Position numbers and translations under genes: made by a program. A DNA stretch of 64,000 nucleotides from Penicillium oxalicum (Eukaryota; Ascomycota; Eurotiomycetes; Eurotiales; Aspergillaceae): contig NC_064652.1 in NCBI RefSeq assembly GCF_001723175.1, forward strand, positions 1,736,001 to 1,800,000, written 5' to 3'. Positions 47,550 to 59,192 of this stretch are shown one piece after another (position 1 is the stretch's first letter; each line of letters opens with the position of its first letter). The notes under the pieces are model-generated. The model searched no databases, had not been told where the DNA came from, and saw only the letters and a list, made by a program, of their open reading frames with translations.

Positions 47550-49656
47550 ATGCCTCCAGATCGGAGATCCGCTCCGACTACACATTCGTATGGAAAAGTT
47601 CGCGATCCTAAATTGAGCTGACACCCGGTAAAAAAATCAAGAAAAAGAAAAAGAAAAAATAATTTTTTTTTAAAAAAAAAAAAAGAAAGAAAGACAAAGC
47701 TTCCGATAACTAACTACATCTCCAACACGAAAACCAGGCATGTTCAGAGTGCGCCAGATCCAAGTGCAAATGTGTGCCTCGACCGGACGGGGGTGCCTGT
47801 GAACGATGTGATCGCCTGAAGAAGGTCTGCGTTCCCGGCCAGTCGTCTCGGGCGCGACAAGCCCAGCGCAACAATCCGATTGCGCGCCTCGACCAGCTCG
47901 AAGGGAAATTGGACAGTCTGGTCTCGATTCTCGGCTCAAATACATCCTTGACGACTCAGTCTTCGAGCGCGGGAAATGCATCGCCGCCCATCTCAAACTT
48001 GAGCGCGTCTCGCTCGCGAGATACATCCGTTGTTCCGGTCTCGTATCCGACCAGCAGCAGTTTGGCAGCATATGAGCCCTCGCCGGAACAATATCTCGGC
48101 TACTTCAGGACGTATTGCTTGAAGTTCTTTCCGATCATCCATCTGGCTCCGGAGACGGATGCGCACCAATTGCGTCAGGCGCGGCCGTTTTTATGGATGT
48201 GCATCGTGGCTGCGGCGTCTCAATCGACGCATCAGAAGATCGCATTGGGGGAGAGAATCAAGCAGGAGGTCACGAGGCGCATGTTCTTGGATAATCATCC
48301 GTCGATCAAGATTGATCTTCTCCTGGGTCTTTTGATATTCCTTGCGTGGGGTCACAATCAGATTCTCAACTCGAATCCGGCCCAGTTGGCCAGATTCACG
48401 CAGTTGGCTACCACGATGGTGTTTGACCTCCGTTTGAACAAACCTCCGCAAGAAGAATCGAATATGCTGCCTGTCAGCCAGAGTCCCTTTGCGGCCAACA
48501 AACAGCCGCGCTCTCTAGAGGAGCGACGTGCTGTGCTTGGTTGCTTCGTCCTAAGCTCAATGTAAGTGGTGATACTGGCAGGCAAAAGGGGGGTCCCTTG
48601 GTGTTTGAACCTTTTACAAAAAGAGTCTCCGTTGGGTCCTGATCTGGTTTCATTCACCCTTAGTGTCTCGGTCTACTTTGGTCACGTCGACCCCATGCAG
48701 TGGACACCTTACATGGACGATTGTGTGGTGGCTCTTCTACAGAGCCAGGAGTCTCCGTACGATGAGATGTTCGTCCACCAGGTGAAGCTGCAGCGGATCG
48801 TGGGTGAAGTCGAAAATGTCCGAGAGGCATCCACAGCCTCACCAGACTTTTACTTGAAGTTCCTTCAACAAAAGGTCGACGAGGTCAAGGTTAAAATGCC
48901 CGTTCAACTTCAACAAAATCGTACGTTTCAATCCCTTGGACTCATCAGCATCCAACTGACTATCCTCCTCCTCCTCCCTTTCCCAAACCCCCAATCCATG
49001 ACTCTATCATTCATGAGACCAAACACACACCCAACACCTCCACGACTCTGCTCACAACTAACCCACCCTGCCAAGGCATTCTCTCCGCAACGGTATTCTA
49101 CACCGAACTCTCCATCTTCGGCTTAATCCTATCAAGAAAGACTCCTCCGGGCTTCCAGCGCCTCGAATATCTCTACGCATGTCTGAGCACCGTTCAATCC
49201 GCCACAGAAAACTTCCTCGCCATCCCCGTCTCGGATTACACAGGCATTTCATTCCCCGTCTTCACCCAAATCGTCCGATACATCATCGTACTCTACAAAC
49301 TTTCCACTCTGAACGATCCAGTATGGGATCTAAATCTTGTTCGATCCAATATCGACGTGATCCAGGTGATCGACCAGGTCATCTGTAACATTGAGCAAGC
49401 CATGGCGGGAGTGGGCGATCAATGTGCTGGGGGATCTTTGGAACGCGCACGAGACATCTTTTTGAAATTCAGATCTTGGTCTTTGCCTAATCTGCCGGCT
49501 AAAACGGGGGCGATCGCGAGTACAAGTGAGGCGGAGGTGGGCACCTTTACGCAATTCGCCGAAAGTAATGCTTTGCTGGATGCGCTTTTCTCGGAGGATT
49601 GGTGGTTGAAAGATAATTTGTTCTACGGTTTGGAGCCGGGCGAAAATGTCGGTTGA
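47550..49656 (+). CDS. Zn2Cys6 transcription factor
   Basis: A fungal-specific binuclear zinc-cluster regulator. Exons 47550-47597, 47738-48561, 48664-48920 and 49076-49656; 569 residues. The zinc cluster follows the first junction: ACSECARSKCKCVPRPDG then ACERCDRLKKVCVPG, with spacing CX2CX6C and CX2CX6C, residues about 18-45. A linker and short coiled-coil (ARLDQLEGKLDSLVSIL) come next, then a middle region resembling the fungal transcription-factor domain (LDNHPSIKIDLLLGLLIFLAW, SIVSVYFGHVDPMQW across a junction). Exon 1 (MPPDRRSAPTTHSYGK) is inferred from its fusion to the cluster; its donor GTTCGC is weak and the 140-nt intron is A/T-homopolymer rich. Tail to tail with the glycosyltransferase. 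The target genes are unknown. Confidence 0.9.
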
Positions 49657-49871
49657 TCGGGGAGGGGGGAGTTGTCAATGGAAATATCGGATGGCTGACG
49701 ATTGGGGCGCCATTTCCCACTTGAAATGAAATGATATCACAACAGGACAGCCAGCGAATTTGTCTCTCTCTCTCTATCTCTGATGGAAGAGGATCAGCAA
49801 AAGTCAAAATTCGAATCACATTGGCCTATTCTACAACCCTCCATTCTCGAGATTGATTTTTTTTTGGTCTG

Positions 49872-51874
49872 TTAAAGCACCGGTTGCTCTTGAATCTCAA
49901 GTCTGGTGCTCAGCTGCAGGATCTCCTTGCCAACTTTTTCCACTGCAGGCCATTTAAAATCCAGAGATGATTCATCTTTAGCTTCGGTTCCAGCAAATGT
50001 TTCGCTTGCCTTGGCCTGATCGGCCGCCTTGAGCGGATACCGGGGTGGTTTCAACACATAAGCCACCGGCACCCAATTGACAACCAAAGTCAGATAGCAA
50101 AGATGAAGCAATGGCGGGAATGCGAGACTCGTCAACAGTCCTGTCAGGTTTTTTTGCTCATGGCCTGACAGAAGACATTGGGTCGCAGTGAACAAGGTCC
50201 AGACGGTTGCAAATAACACGCAAATGTTATACCAGACGCCATTCTTCCAAAGATCAACCTGCATCTTCTTCCATGCGGACGAGGCGCGGGAGTTCCAGGA
50301 ATTCAAAACACTTCCCGTGACAAAGGATGATCCCTTGGGTTTCGCAGACACGAGATAAAATTTGAGGATGGCGAAGATGTTCGCTAGCAAACGGTCAGCA
50401 TACCATGATGAGCAAGGTGTAGAGGGGGCAGGGCGGGACAATCTGTCTCGAAGGGGGGTTCTGTGAGACTTACAGCCGGCGAGCCATTTATTCTCCAGGT
50501 GCGCAAAGGGGGCACTCTGGAAATCATTCTGCGCAGCCTGTAGATATTCAAACGCCCACGTCATCAAAACCTGCCAAGCGGACATGAATATCTGCGCCTG
50601 GAGTAGCGATGGGTAGTTTGTAGGAATCACGTTCCCAGCCATCAAGAGCACCGGCACCGCAAGGAAGCCTATAAAGCACTCGACTTCTCCCGCGACAATT
50701 CCTAGACCGTTGAATGCAATGCTCCATCGCAAAGAGGTCTTGTAGTGATTGTATGCGGATGAGAGCATAGCGGGGATCTGCTGAGCATGTCCAATATTCC
50801 AGCGACTACGCTGAGCACAGTGGCCGGTGAGTGAATCAGGGATCAATCCAAACTGGAGAAATTCCTGCACTTGGAATGTGCGCCAGCCCATGCCATGTAA
50901 GATCTGGGACAGTTGCCAATCTTCGGAGAATGAGAAAGTTGGGTAGAGACCAACATGAACGATGGCACTGCGGCGGAACACGGCCCCAGAACCTGCGTCA
51001 ATAGCACGACCAAGCATGTCCAGTGCCGCGTTTTGACAAGTGTAGAAGTGGCTTCTTGTCTGAGACAACGGGTCGCCAGTGGGCAGATTGGAGAAATACT
51101 GGCGCGTAGAAATCAGCGCAGCGTCATCGCATTGCAGCAAATGAGGCAAGGTTGCTCGGAGGAAATCCGGTGTCGGCACAGAGTCTGCATCGAGGACCGC
51201 GCAAAAATCCGGCGGCGTCTCTCTTTGCAGGGTGGTCAAGGCGTAGTTCAGGTTGCCTGATTTAGCAAAGACCATACCTGACTGTCTTCCTCGGGAGTGA
51301 TATGAGACATGGCTCCATTGAGATTGTAGCTTTGCGACGGCTTCTTTCAAAGCAGCGGAGCCCCCGTCGTCCAGGACCAGGACACGAAAACAGGAGATTG
51401 GATAGTCCAGCGCACAGGCGGCACGGACTGTAGTCATGATGACTTCCACATCCTCGCCACAGCACGGCAGAAGCACATCCACTCGAGGGAGATCTTTCTT
51501 GCCTTGAAGTCGTAGCCTTTTCCGCCGTCCATTCCGATTGACACGGAATGCAGCAATCACTAGACTCTGGTCCTTTCGAGAGAGATCTGCATGATGTTTT
51601 TTTTGTTTTCGTTTAGCAAGTTGTGTTTTCAGGCAGATCTGTCTTTGCGATTGATGCACTCACGAATGAACATGGCCTCGACCAAGAACATTACCCAGGC
51701 CTGCCATCGGAGCGGGCCAAGTAGGACCGCCAGTGCCCGGAGGACGAGGTAGACGTTGCTGGTCCAAATGGCCGCCTGGGCGACATAATAAAGGTGAGTA
51801 CGATATTTCCGGCCCCGGGAGGTCTGCGAGCTATCGGGTAGCTCCCGGATATCGTAGATCTGATCTGCAGTCAT
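49872..51874 (-). CDS. Processive family-2 glycosyltransferase (cellulose synthase-like)
   Basis: Minus-strand exons 51874-51664, 51586-50474 and 50383-49872 (introns of 77 and 90 nt); 611 residues. Two N-terminal membrane helices (about residues 30-70), then a cytosolic GT-A domain with the processive family-2 motifs VLVLDDGGS (about 140), LDADSVP (about 200), FSEDWQLS (about 288) and QRSRW (about 326), followed by several C-terminal helices. This set defines membrane-embedded synthases making beta-linked polymers such as cellulose, hyaluronan, chitin or mixed-linkage glucan. It is much shorter than chitin synthases and the product cannot be told from sequence. A bacterial-type DDD...QxxRW single-module architecture in a fungus suggests a patchily distributed gene. 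Convergent with the Zn2Cys6 gene, 215 bases apart. Confidence 0.87.
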
Positions 51875-53706
51875 TCGTCAGATGTTGTACGCTCCACTCC
51901 CTGATATGCGGTCAATGCACGGCGGCCAGCTGCGTAATGTCCACGCTCGAGACAGAAAACCTTTGAAGAACCTTGGTTCTCACCAGGTTTCTTTAAAGGA
52001 AACCCCGACTCGGGCGAGTCGGAGAGGAGAGTCCAGCACCACATTAAAAGGGGGGGAAGCTCTCTTTGTGCGCTTGTACAATAGGCAGTTGGGCCATTCA
52101 GACTGCCGCTATCCCGCCACGAGTGGAGTCCTGGGTCGAATCGAGGTCAACCCTCTCCGAGTTCCTCCTTTCCGCTTAGGCATCAGCCGCCGACTATGAA
52201 GCCGAAATTTCGCAGTCATAATCACACCGTCTTCTTTTTCTGAGTCTTTTTTTTCCTTCTCAATGGGTTATTTAGGCATGAGGATGTCATTCGTGGGTGG
52301 TATCCTCGGCTGCTTTGACAGCGGAAGTTAAGTCGGTAGGAGATCCTTTAGATGTTCGAGATGCCGGAGCCACATACTTCCGCCCTTTCTTGACCGCTTG
52401 TCTTGCAGCGTTTGGTCCTCGGCAGTCTCCGCATCGATTCGTTCGTTTTTGTTGCCGGTTGCTGGTTGCTCGACCTGCAGACATCCTTTCATCATCCTTT
52501 GAAGAATAGTAATTCTCCGAGTTTTTGACTAATATTGAACCCGAGATGCCCTGCAAGGCCAGTCACAACGCTGCGCACGTATCGAGATGCTCCCCTGGCG
52601 AGACCAACAGATGCCGATCGGGAGATCCCCAAAGCCGAGTGGTTCCAAAAATAGGAGCCGTTAGACTATCAGGCGGATTCAGTGCGGTCCGTCGCGAACT
52701 TTTTTTTTCTTTTCTCTTCTATTCCCCTTTCAGAAAGGGGTGGTCAAGGAATAGAAAGTCATAGGCCCATCGAGATCCTGTATCTTTGCATCCATCAGTC
52801 GGTCTGGGGCCAGACTGTCCCTCTTACTTTTTATTTCCCTGTCTGTTCTGCCCTGCCGGGTCCACAGCTGGGTTTATGGCACAAGGTATGGAAAAGGAGA
52901 TGCGAACAAAGGGAGGAAGGCACAAAAAGGGGGCTTGGACAGTTGGAGAAAAGAGTCTTATTCCAGTGCACTCAACTGATATGATGATTGGTGATGGGAA
53001 GGTCAGCCCGCCCATGAACCAGCACAGTGTCGGTAGGCCTCGGAAACCTGCATACCTCCAAAGTCAACATTGATCCTTTGGCGCTCGTCCGAACCTTAGA
53101 CTACTTTAGAGGATTCCGGATCGTCTGGACTATCGTCAACCTCCATAATGTCTCCATATTTCAAGCCCATAGAATGAGAGGGATGGGTATTTACCGGTCT
53201 GGTGGTCGTGCTACGTCGAAGATCCTCATAATTAAAGCTACTACTGTAGGTTCCAGTTTGTCGGGACCATGAAGCTGGTATTCCCTCGGGTTATACATCA
53301 GCTTCATATCATAGAACCGAGTACCTGACGAGCATTGATGTGGTGATGTGGTCGAGAACCACTCCAATGGGCGGATGTATATCTTCGCCCGTGGATGGAG
53401 ATTCAAAAGAATGGACCAAAGACTTTAATTCTCGAGAAATATACTAGATTGAAGCGATTCCCACATAAATCCATCAGCATACTCCCCACTTTTGAAGAGA
53501 AACCCCCTCCCAATCACCTCCAGAGCCAGGCTGATAGAAATAGAAACAAAGGGTTCGTAGGTCGAACGGTTGCTACTCGAGTAGGTCAGTATGTAGTTGG
53601 GAGTATCCACATGTCAAAGCTCTATACTAGTCGAAAACAGCACTACCGTAGTCGGATCTAAATTCTGAGGTACATGTATTGTATTATCCGTCAATTAGAC
53701 ATGAAC
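51875..53706. other. Intergenic, glycosyltransferase promoter to tRNA-Ser
   Basis: 1.8 kb with no supported gene. A minus-strand open frame at 52287-52556 (89 codons, with a CxxC and a Lys-rich tail) was considered and left uncalled. The stretch 53,100-53,700 is AT-rich. I see no other RNA gene. Confidence 0.5.
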
Positions 53707-53819
53707 GTCAGTTTGGCCGAGTGGTCTAAGGCGCTAGACTTGAACGATTCCCGCTTTCGGGTACCATGTTCGGGCATCTAGTATCTTCGGATGCACAGGT
53801 TCGAACCCTGTAGCTGACG
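53707..53819 (+). tRNA. tRNA-Ser(UGA) with a 31-nt intron
   Basis: A seven-pair acceptor stem (GTCAGTT with AGCTGAC, one G-T pair), D arm GCC/GGC, anticodon stem CTAGA/TCTAG with loop CTTGAA-A giving anticodon TGA at 53741-53743, an intron after position 37 (53745-53775), a variable arm ATC-TTCG-GAT, T arm ACAGG-TTCGAAC-CCTGT and discriminator G. The long variable arm and G73 fit serine; a leucine tRNA would have A73. A box (TGGCCGAGTGG) and B box (GGTTCGAACCC) are intact. A downstream T5 run supports Pol III termination. Confidence 0.93.
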
Positions 53820-53830
53820 TTTCATTCTTC

Positions 53831-53835
53831 TTTTT
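53831..53835 (+). terminator. Pol III T-run terminator after tRNA-Ser
   Basis: TTTTT 12 bases past the tRNA 3' end, with a second longer T run shortly after. Confidence 0.75.
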
Positions 53836-53983
53836 GTTCATTCTTTTTTTTTGTTTTCACTCCCTCACGCTACTCTTGTAGCCTCTAGAGATCCTCTGTA
53901 AATCGCTACCATTGGTTTGACACTCGGAATTTTTTTTTTCGTTTTAAAAATTTTCTTTTCAAATTTGGGTTTGTTGATGTTCA

Positions 53984-54010
53984 AGCGCCCCGAGCGCCCC
54001 GAGCGCCCCC
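53984..54010 (+). repeat. Three-copy 9-nt tandem repeat
   Basis: The unit AGCGCCCCG recurs three times back to back, with the last base diverging. It is an isolated GC-rich patch in AT-rich sequence. Confidence 0.8.
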
Positions 54011-54379
54011 ACCTCCACGCCGGAAAATAAGTTGTAGCTTGACCAGGCTTGGATTAAACCGCAATTGACATCGAGCCACTAACAGTCTATTCTCCTAGTA
54101 GTCGCACCGTATAATTATCTGAAAAGCCTACTACCTACCCATCCAGGCCCAGTTTCAAATCGATCATTTCTTCACCAAGGAGCATCATGTCACACTTCAA
54201 GAGACGAATGTCCGCTGTTAAAAGGACGAGGAATGACATGTGCACGAGGCGCCGATCGAAGAAAATCTCCATAAATAACAAAATCAACCACACATGCACA
54301 GACCAAATCCATGCGAGCTTTGTGCAGAGATGGATCAAGTAACCGTGGAGGAGCTGTGCCCTTTCCCCAACGGATCGGT

Positions 54380-54991
54380 TCAGATCTTGGATCGAGGTCG
54401 AATATACAGCGCCTCCGCCGATGCCAGCACCTGCCCCTCCCCATCCACAAGCCGGGCCTCGATCTTCCATTTCCGATCTTCTTTCACCTCCACGATTTTC
54501 GATTGGAGCATAATCGCACTGGGAGTCGGAACGGGACGTAAATAGGTCGTGTGCAAATAGGCCGTCACCGGCCCCGTCTGCGCACCTGAGGCTTGTCGCG
54601 AAACCGGATCCCCCACCTGACCGTTGAACGACAACAGGAGACCCGTTCCTTCGTCCAGCAAGGCGGCGACGACACCTCCGTGAAGGATTCCGGGGTATCC
54701 GTTGAGATCGGAGCCGAGAAGGAAGAAGATGCGGAGTTCCTCGGCTTGGGGTCGGCTTGGGTTGAATCCTGGGGCGGGGGGTTTGTTGGAGAGTCGATAC
54801 TGGCTGAGACATGCGGAGATGGTGGTGGGCGTGTTGAGGGTCTTTGAGAAGAAGTTATCCTCGGTGGAAGTTTTGACTGTTCGCGAGGGGATGGTGTAGC
54901 TCAAGAAGGATTTATCCTGTAAGAGGGCAGAGATCCAGGGTATGGATTGGAAGGGAGTTGGGTCGTTAGTGGCCATGTTGGCATTGAGCAA
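54380..54991 (-). CDS. HotDog-fold thioesterase (PaaI/THEM4-like)
   Basis: Single exon, 203 residues (or 198 from the second Met). The central motif GYPGILHGGVVAALLDEGTG (His104-Gly-Gly, with an acidic residue on the helix) is that of acyl-CoA thioesterases of the PaaI/4HBT group. Strands TAYLHTTYLRPVPTPSAIML and KIEARLVDGEGQVLASAEAL follow, the usual HotDog order. No mitochondrial presequence is obvious. Such fungal enzymes hydrolyse acyl-CoAs of undefined chain length. It lies between a tRNA and the delta-12 desaturase; nothing shows that it works with the desaturase. Confidence 0.86.
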   Translation of the reverse strand: MLNANMATNDPTPFQSIPWISALLQDKSFLSYTIPSRTVKTSTEDNFFSKTLNTPTTISACLSQYRLSNKPPAPGFNPSRPQAEELRIFFLLGSDLNGYPGILHGGVVAALLDEGTGLLLSFNGQVGDPVSRQASGAQTGPVTAYLHTTYLRPVPTPSAIMLQSKIVEVKEDRKWKIEARLVDGEGQVLASAEALYIRPRSKI

Positions 54992-56301
54992 CGGCCTTTT
55001 GGGAGAAGGAGTGCGTGGTGTTTGAGTGAACGGTCCGGCTGCCAGGCGAGAGAGCAGAAGGGAGAGAATGTAGGCAGCGGCAGAGAAAAAAAAAAGAGAA
55101 AGAGCAAGAGAGAGAAAGATATTCCCGCCAGTGGTTCTTTTTACAATTCAATCTCACGATACCGAGGATAATTTTCTTTAGAGTCTAGTAGTCCTGGATC
55201 AGCGGTCCCCACTGTCGGATGTACCGGTACCTCACCACTTGCACGGGGGGACGCGGGGAAACCCACAGACTGCCATACACACGGTGCCCACCTCGGCCCG
55301 AGTGCCATCCGTCCTTGTACATTTATGTAGACTCTGATAGCGAGACCGTCCTGGGTACTTATCCAGTAAATCATCAGGATAAAAACACACCAACGGGCAC
55401 CCGACTCCTTGCCTTTTTCCAAGAATCTACAGACGTAGTCTGTTGGACAACATAGTACCTCTGCTCCCACCCCCCCACCAGACCGGATATCTCCCACCCA
55501 AGCAGGAGAACAAGGGCCCCTTTGGGGATTTTACCAGTCTTGAATGCCTTTTTTGGTGACATTAGAGACCCCAGTACTGGAGAGTAGAATCGCAGACGCG
55601 ACCAAGCTTGACCATGGTTCTCATCTCCACAATCAAATTGTATCGTGGAGTCGTGGAGATGCTGGGCTTGTGGGATTGGGCCAATGATTCAATGTGCCTG
55701 GATCCATACCACGCAGTATATGACACAAGTGATTGATCTTTTAGGGCTTTATCTGGGAGTGTCGGATTTGTGAAACTCGGTCCTGGGGAAGAGAGAGGGT
55801 GCATGTTGATTCACCGCTTTTCGATCGTTGGAACAACTGAACGTGGGGAGGTAATTCCTTTGGGAGGAGGCAGCATGATGGGGCCAGCCACCGAGAATGA
55901 GCACTTGAGCCAGGTCGGTCTTGTGCATGTACGGATTGGAATAAGATGTGGTGAATATTAAGGTATTGATTTTTGATTTGGGTTAGCCTCCTTGGTCAGC
56001 AGAAGAGTCCGCCTCCAAGTGGGGAAGTCTTGAGCAGAAAGGCGAAAAAGGGTAAAAGCTGAGTTGAGTAGAAAACGCCAAAAAAAGGTCTTCTTAATGC
56101 TCTCACGGCGTCTATACATTTTGAAACAAAAAAGAAATAACAAACGAACCAAACAGATCGTCAACCCCACCATCGAGACACCCGAAAGAAGGAGGGAAAA
56201 AAAGGATTATCAACCTATCTCATACTCTCAGGTGATAGGAGGCAAGGCTCAAATAAGGAAAATTGCAGAATCAAGGACATGATCTAATCGCATCGTCTCA
56301 T
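54992..56301. other. Intergenic, thioesterase promoter and odeA 3' UTR
   Basis: 1.3 kb. The first 130 bases are purine-rich on the plus strand (pyrimidine-rich leader of the minus-strand thioesterase). No gene is supported; the longest open frame, 118 codons on the minus strand at 55141-55497, has no recognisable similarity. Confidence 0.5.
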
Positions 56302-57867
56302 CTATTGGGCAGTGATCTTGGTGGGAGGAACACCGATCCCGTTGGTGTTGCGGAAGAACAAAACACCCTTGCTCTCACCCTGAGCACCCTCAGTGGGTTC
56401 AACCCACTGGCAGGTGCGAGCGGAGGTCCACATGGCCTTGAAGAAACCAGTCCAGCCGGTGTGAGCCTCAGTGCGGTAGTGGGAACCCATGACGGTCTTG
56501 ATGGCTTCGCTGGCCTCGTCGGCGTTGTAGAAGGGGATAGAGCTGACGTAGTGGTGCAAAACGTGGGTCTCAATGATACCGTGGAAGATGTGACGACCAA
56601 CGAAGCCAAAGTCACGGTCGATGGTGGCGGCGGCGCCACGAGCAAAGTTCCACACCTCGGGCTCATAGTGAGGGAGCGTGGGGTCGGTGTGCTGCAGGAA
56701 AGTGATGGCAACTGCAGGTCACAAAATGTTAGTATAGATGTCACTTGTCAATAGGGAGCGATAGGCAAAAAAACAAGGGAATAGAGAAAATTGAACACAG
56801 TCACAGGCTTTGAGATGGCCCGATGAGTGGTCATACGGTGTACAGGGGAAGAAGACAGATTACTCACCCAGCCAGTGGTTCACCCAAAGGTAGGGAATGC
56901 CGTACCACACGAGGAGGTTCATCCATCCATAGGTGGAGCCGACATAGTAGAGGATAGAGCCGGTCATGAGAAGGCCCAGGTCGCTGAGGACAATGAGCTT
57001 GGCATCCTTGGCCTCGTACAGAGGGCTGGAAGGGTTGAAGTGGTTGACACCACCGCCCCAGCCGTTCTTCTTGCCCTTACCACGGCCCTCGGGCTGCTTC
57101 TCGTGGTTGTTGTGACCGGTGACGTTGGTAAGAAGATAGAGGATCCAGCCGAACAGCTGCTGGCCGATCATGTGGGTGGCAGTCGCAATAGGAGTCTCCT
57201 CCACGAGCTCGCTGAGCTCGTAGATGGTCTTGCCGATGCGGGAGGCATACTGGCTGCGGGTCTTGGGGACAAAGACCATGTCACGGGCCAGGTTACCGGT
57301 GGCCTTGTGGTGCTTGCCGTGCGAGATCTTCCAGGAGAAGTAAGGGACCAGAAGCAAGGAGTGGCAGATCCAGCCAACAGTGTCGTTCAGCACCTTGGAA
57401 GGAGAGAAGGCCTGGTGACCGCACTCATGGGCCAACACCCACACACCGGTTCCAACGAGACCCTGAATGACAGTGTAGACCGTCCAGAGAGCCACACGAG
57501 CAGGCATGGAGGGGATGGTCTCCGGGGTGACATAGTTGTGGAAGAGATAAAAGACGGAAGCCAGGATGGCCATGTCACGGAAGACATAGTACAGACTGGT
57601 GACGGCGGAGCGGTGGTAGCAGTGGGCCGGAATGGCATCACGGATCTGCTTGATGGTGAAGTCGGGGATCTTGAATTCATTGCCGTATGTGTCCAGCATC
57701 TTTGACGGCTTGACTTCCGACTCAGAACCCATGGAAGACAGCGAAGTCGACGAGGGCGACTGACGGGGGCTGTCAAAGGGGGAGGCCGACACTGAGGACG
57801 GCATCGATGAGTCGGTGGCAGGATTGCGGTGCAGCGCAACGCGCTTGGGGATGGCAGTCGACGACAT
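56302..57867 (-). CDS. odeA: Oleate delta-12 fatty acid desaturase
   Basis: Converts oleate to linoleate in phospholipids at the ER. Minus-strand exons 57867-56868 and 56711-56302 (156-nt intron); 469 residues. Seen: a Ser-rich N-terminus, an FTIKQIRDAIPAHCYHRS segment typical of the family, and the three histidine boxes HECGH (about 146-150), HGKHH (about 182-186) and HVLHH (about 381-385). There are four main hydrophobic segments and the C-terminal LFFRNTNGIGVPPTKI. All di-iron ligands are in place. Very strong C-ending codon bias points to high expression and creates long open frames on the opposite strand. The upstream side is a 4.9 kb gene-free region. Confidence 0.95.
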
Positions 57868-58689
57868 GGTGAAGACGACGGACTGGGGATGAACGGGAGT
57901 TCCGACGAAGATCTGAGGAGACTTCGAGGAGCGAGCAACACGGAAGAATGTTATATAGAATCCTCAGTACGGTCAGATGGCAAATACTGCACCACAAAAT
58001 CTTCCCTCGGCTGTTTTATTATGCGCAGGCCCGAGCCAATGGAAATCACACCAGCGAGAGGATGTTGGGACGGATAAGAGAAGGATGAGCACAAGCCACC
58101 CACCTGGACACGCAAACCCCGAATGGGCAGGGGACCGAAGAATTAAATTTGGCCCAAAAAAGAAATATTGGGAGGGAGGGTTTCCCCAAAGGGTCGACCA
58201 CTATATCAATCACGCCAATCTGATTTGACGACGAGTAGAGTTTGTGGAGATATCCCCGAGATTCAATACGAAAAGGGGAAATGTATTGTTTTTTTCTATA
58301 AAACATTTTACAAAAAAAAAGAACCAAAGGCGACAACTGTACGATGGTTCCGCTGATCGTCCCTCTCAAAAAGGAACCATATTCGGGTCTTTGCCCCATT
58401 GACTGGGTTTCAATTGACTTTCATTATCAATCACTTTTGGAGCACTATCTGGCTTAAGATTGAAGAAAAGGGGCCATGTCACAAACAATTTGAACAACAA
58501 GATCAGTGCCACAGTACGGGCTCAGAAGTGGGAGAGGCTTCATGAATGGTAAGAAGACCAGGATTCAAGTGAAACGAAAGCCCTGAAAGCTGAAAAAAGA
58601 TCGCCAAGGCAAGGGGTTTGGTATTTTCTTTCTTTTTTTTTTTCTTTTTGCCATCCATCGCGGGCTAATCAGTGAGTTTATTTTTCATG

Positions 58690-58701
58690 TACAGTACTGT
58701 A
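58690..58701. repeat. 12-nt perfect palindrome TACAGTACTGTA
   Basis: Self-complementary over 12 nt. The same core recurs nearby in partial form, which may reflect local composition. Confidence 0.7.
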
Positions 58702-59169
58702 AAAGAAAATACCGCTCTTCAGCGGGGCAAAAATAAGATCTGGTAAATTTGCAATTGGCGGGCAACAAAGTTTGTCCCACAAAAAAGGTTCAAGGTCCCC
58801 TGGGTCCCTGCCAATTTCTGCCTTAAGGGAGCATTCTGCCCCTGGACTGGACGAGGTACAAATGTACCATACATCAGAAGTCCATGTATGTACTGTCGTG
58901 GGCTGGCTGGCACTGTACGCATGGGGTCAATTTTGACTTTTCATATCTTCGGCAAGATGTGTGAGTGTCAACCTGTTCCAATTTTCTCAGCCACACCGCA
59001 TCTTCATACTGTACGATACCGTAAGTTGCACCTCTCGACTCTTTGATTGCAAAACTCGCCATTCCCCGAATCCACCAGGCACTTTAAACAATAAGACTAC
59101 TGTCCGAACTCCACTTCCTTCTGGACGAGTGCGCATCCACCACAGCAATCTGTCTTCTCTCTCACACAC

Positions 59170-59192
59170 TTTTTTTTTTTTTTTTTTTTTTT
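59170..59192 (+). repeat. T23 homopolymer
   Basis: Uninterrupted run of 23 T, followed by shorter T runs. Confidence 0.9.

Larger units (their letters stand above)
53820..54379. other. Gap between tRNA-Ser and thioesterase 3' end
   Basis: T-rich at first, then a short tandem repeat of AGCGCCCCG at 53984-54010 (three copies). No gene is supported. Confidence 0.5.

Noticed and set aside
52287..52556. 89-codon minus-strand frame with CxxC and a basic tail
   Set aside because: Too short to judge, no recognisable family and no clear start context; could be real if transcribed.
56827..57705. 292-codon open frame antisense to odeA
   Set aside because: It is the mirror of a strongly codon-biased gene; composition is Val/Gly/Asp/Leu-rich, with no domain, and odeA on the other strand is unambiguous.
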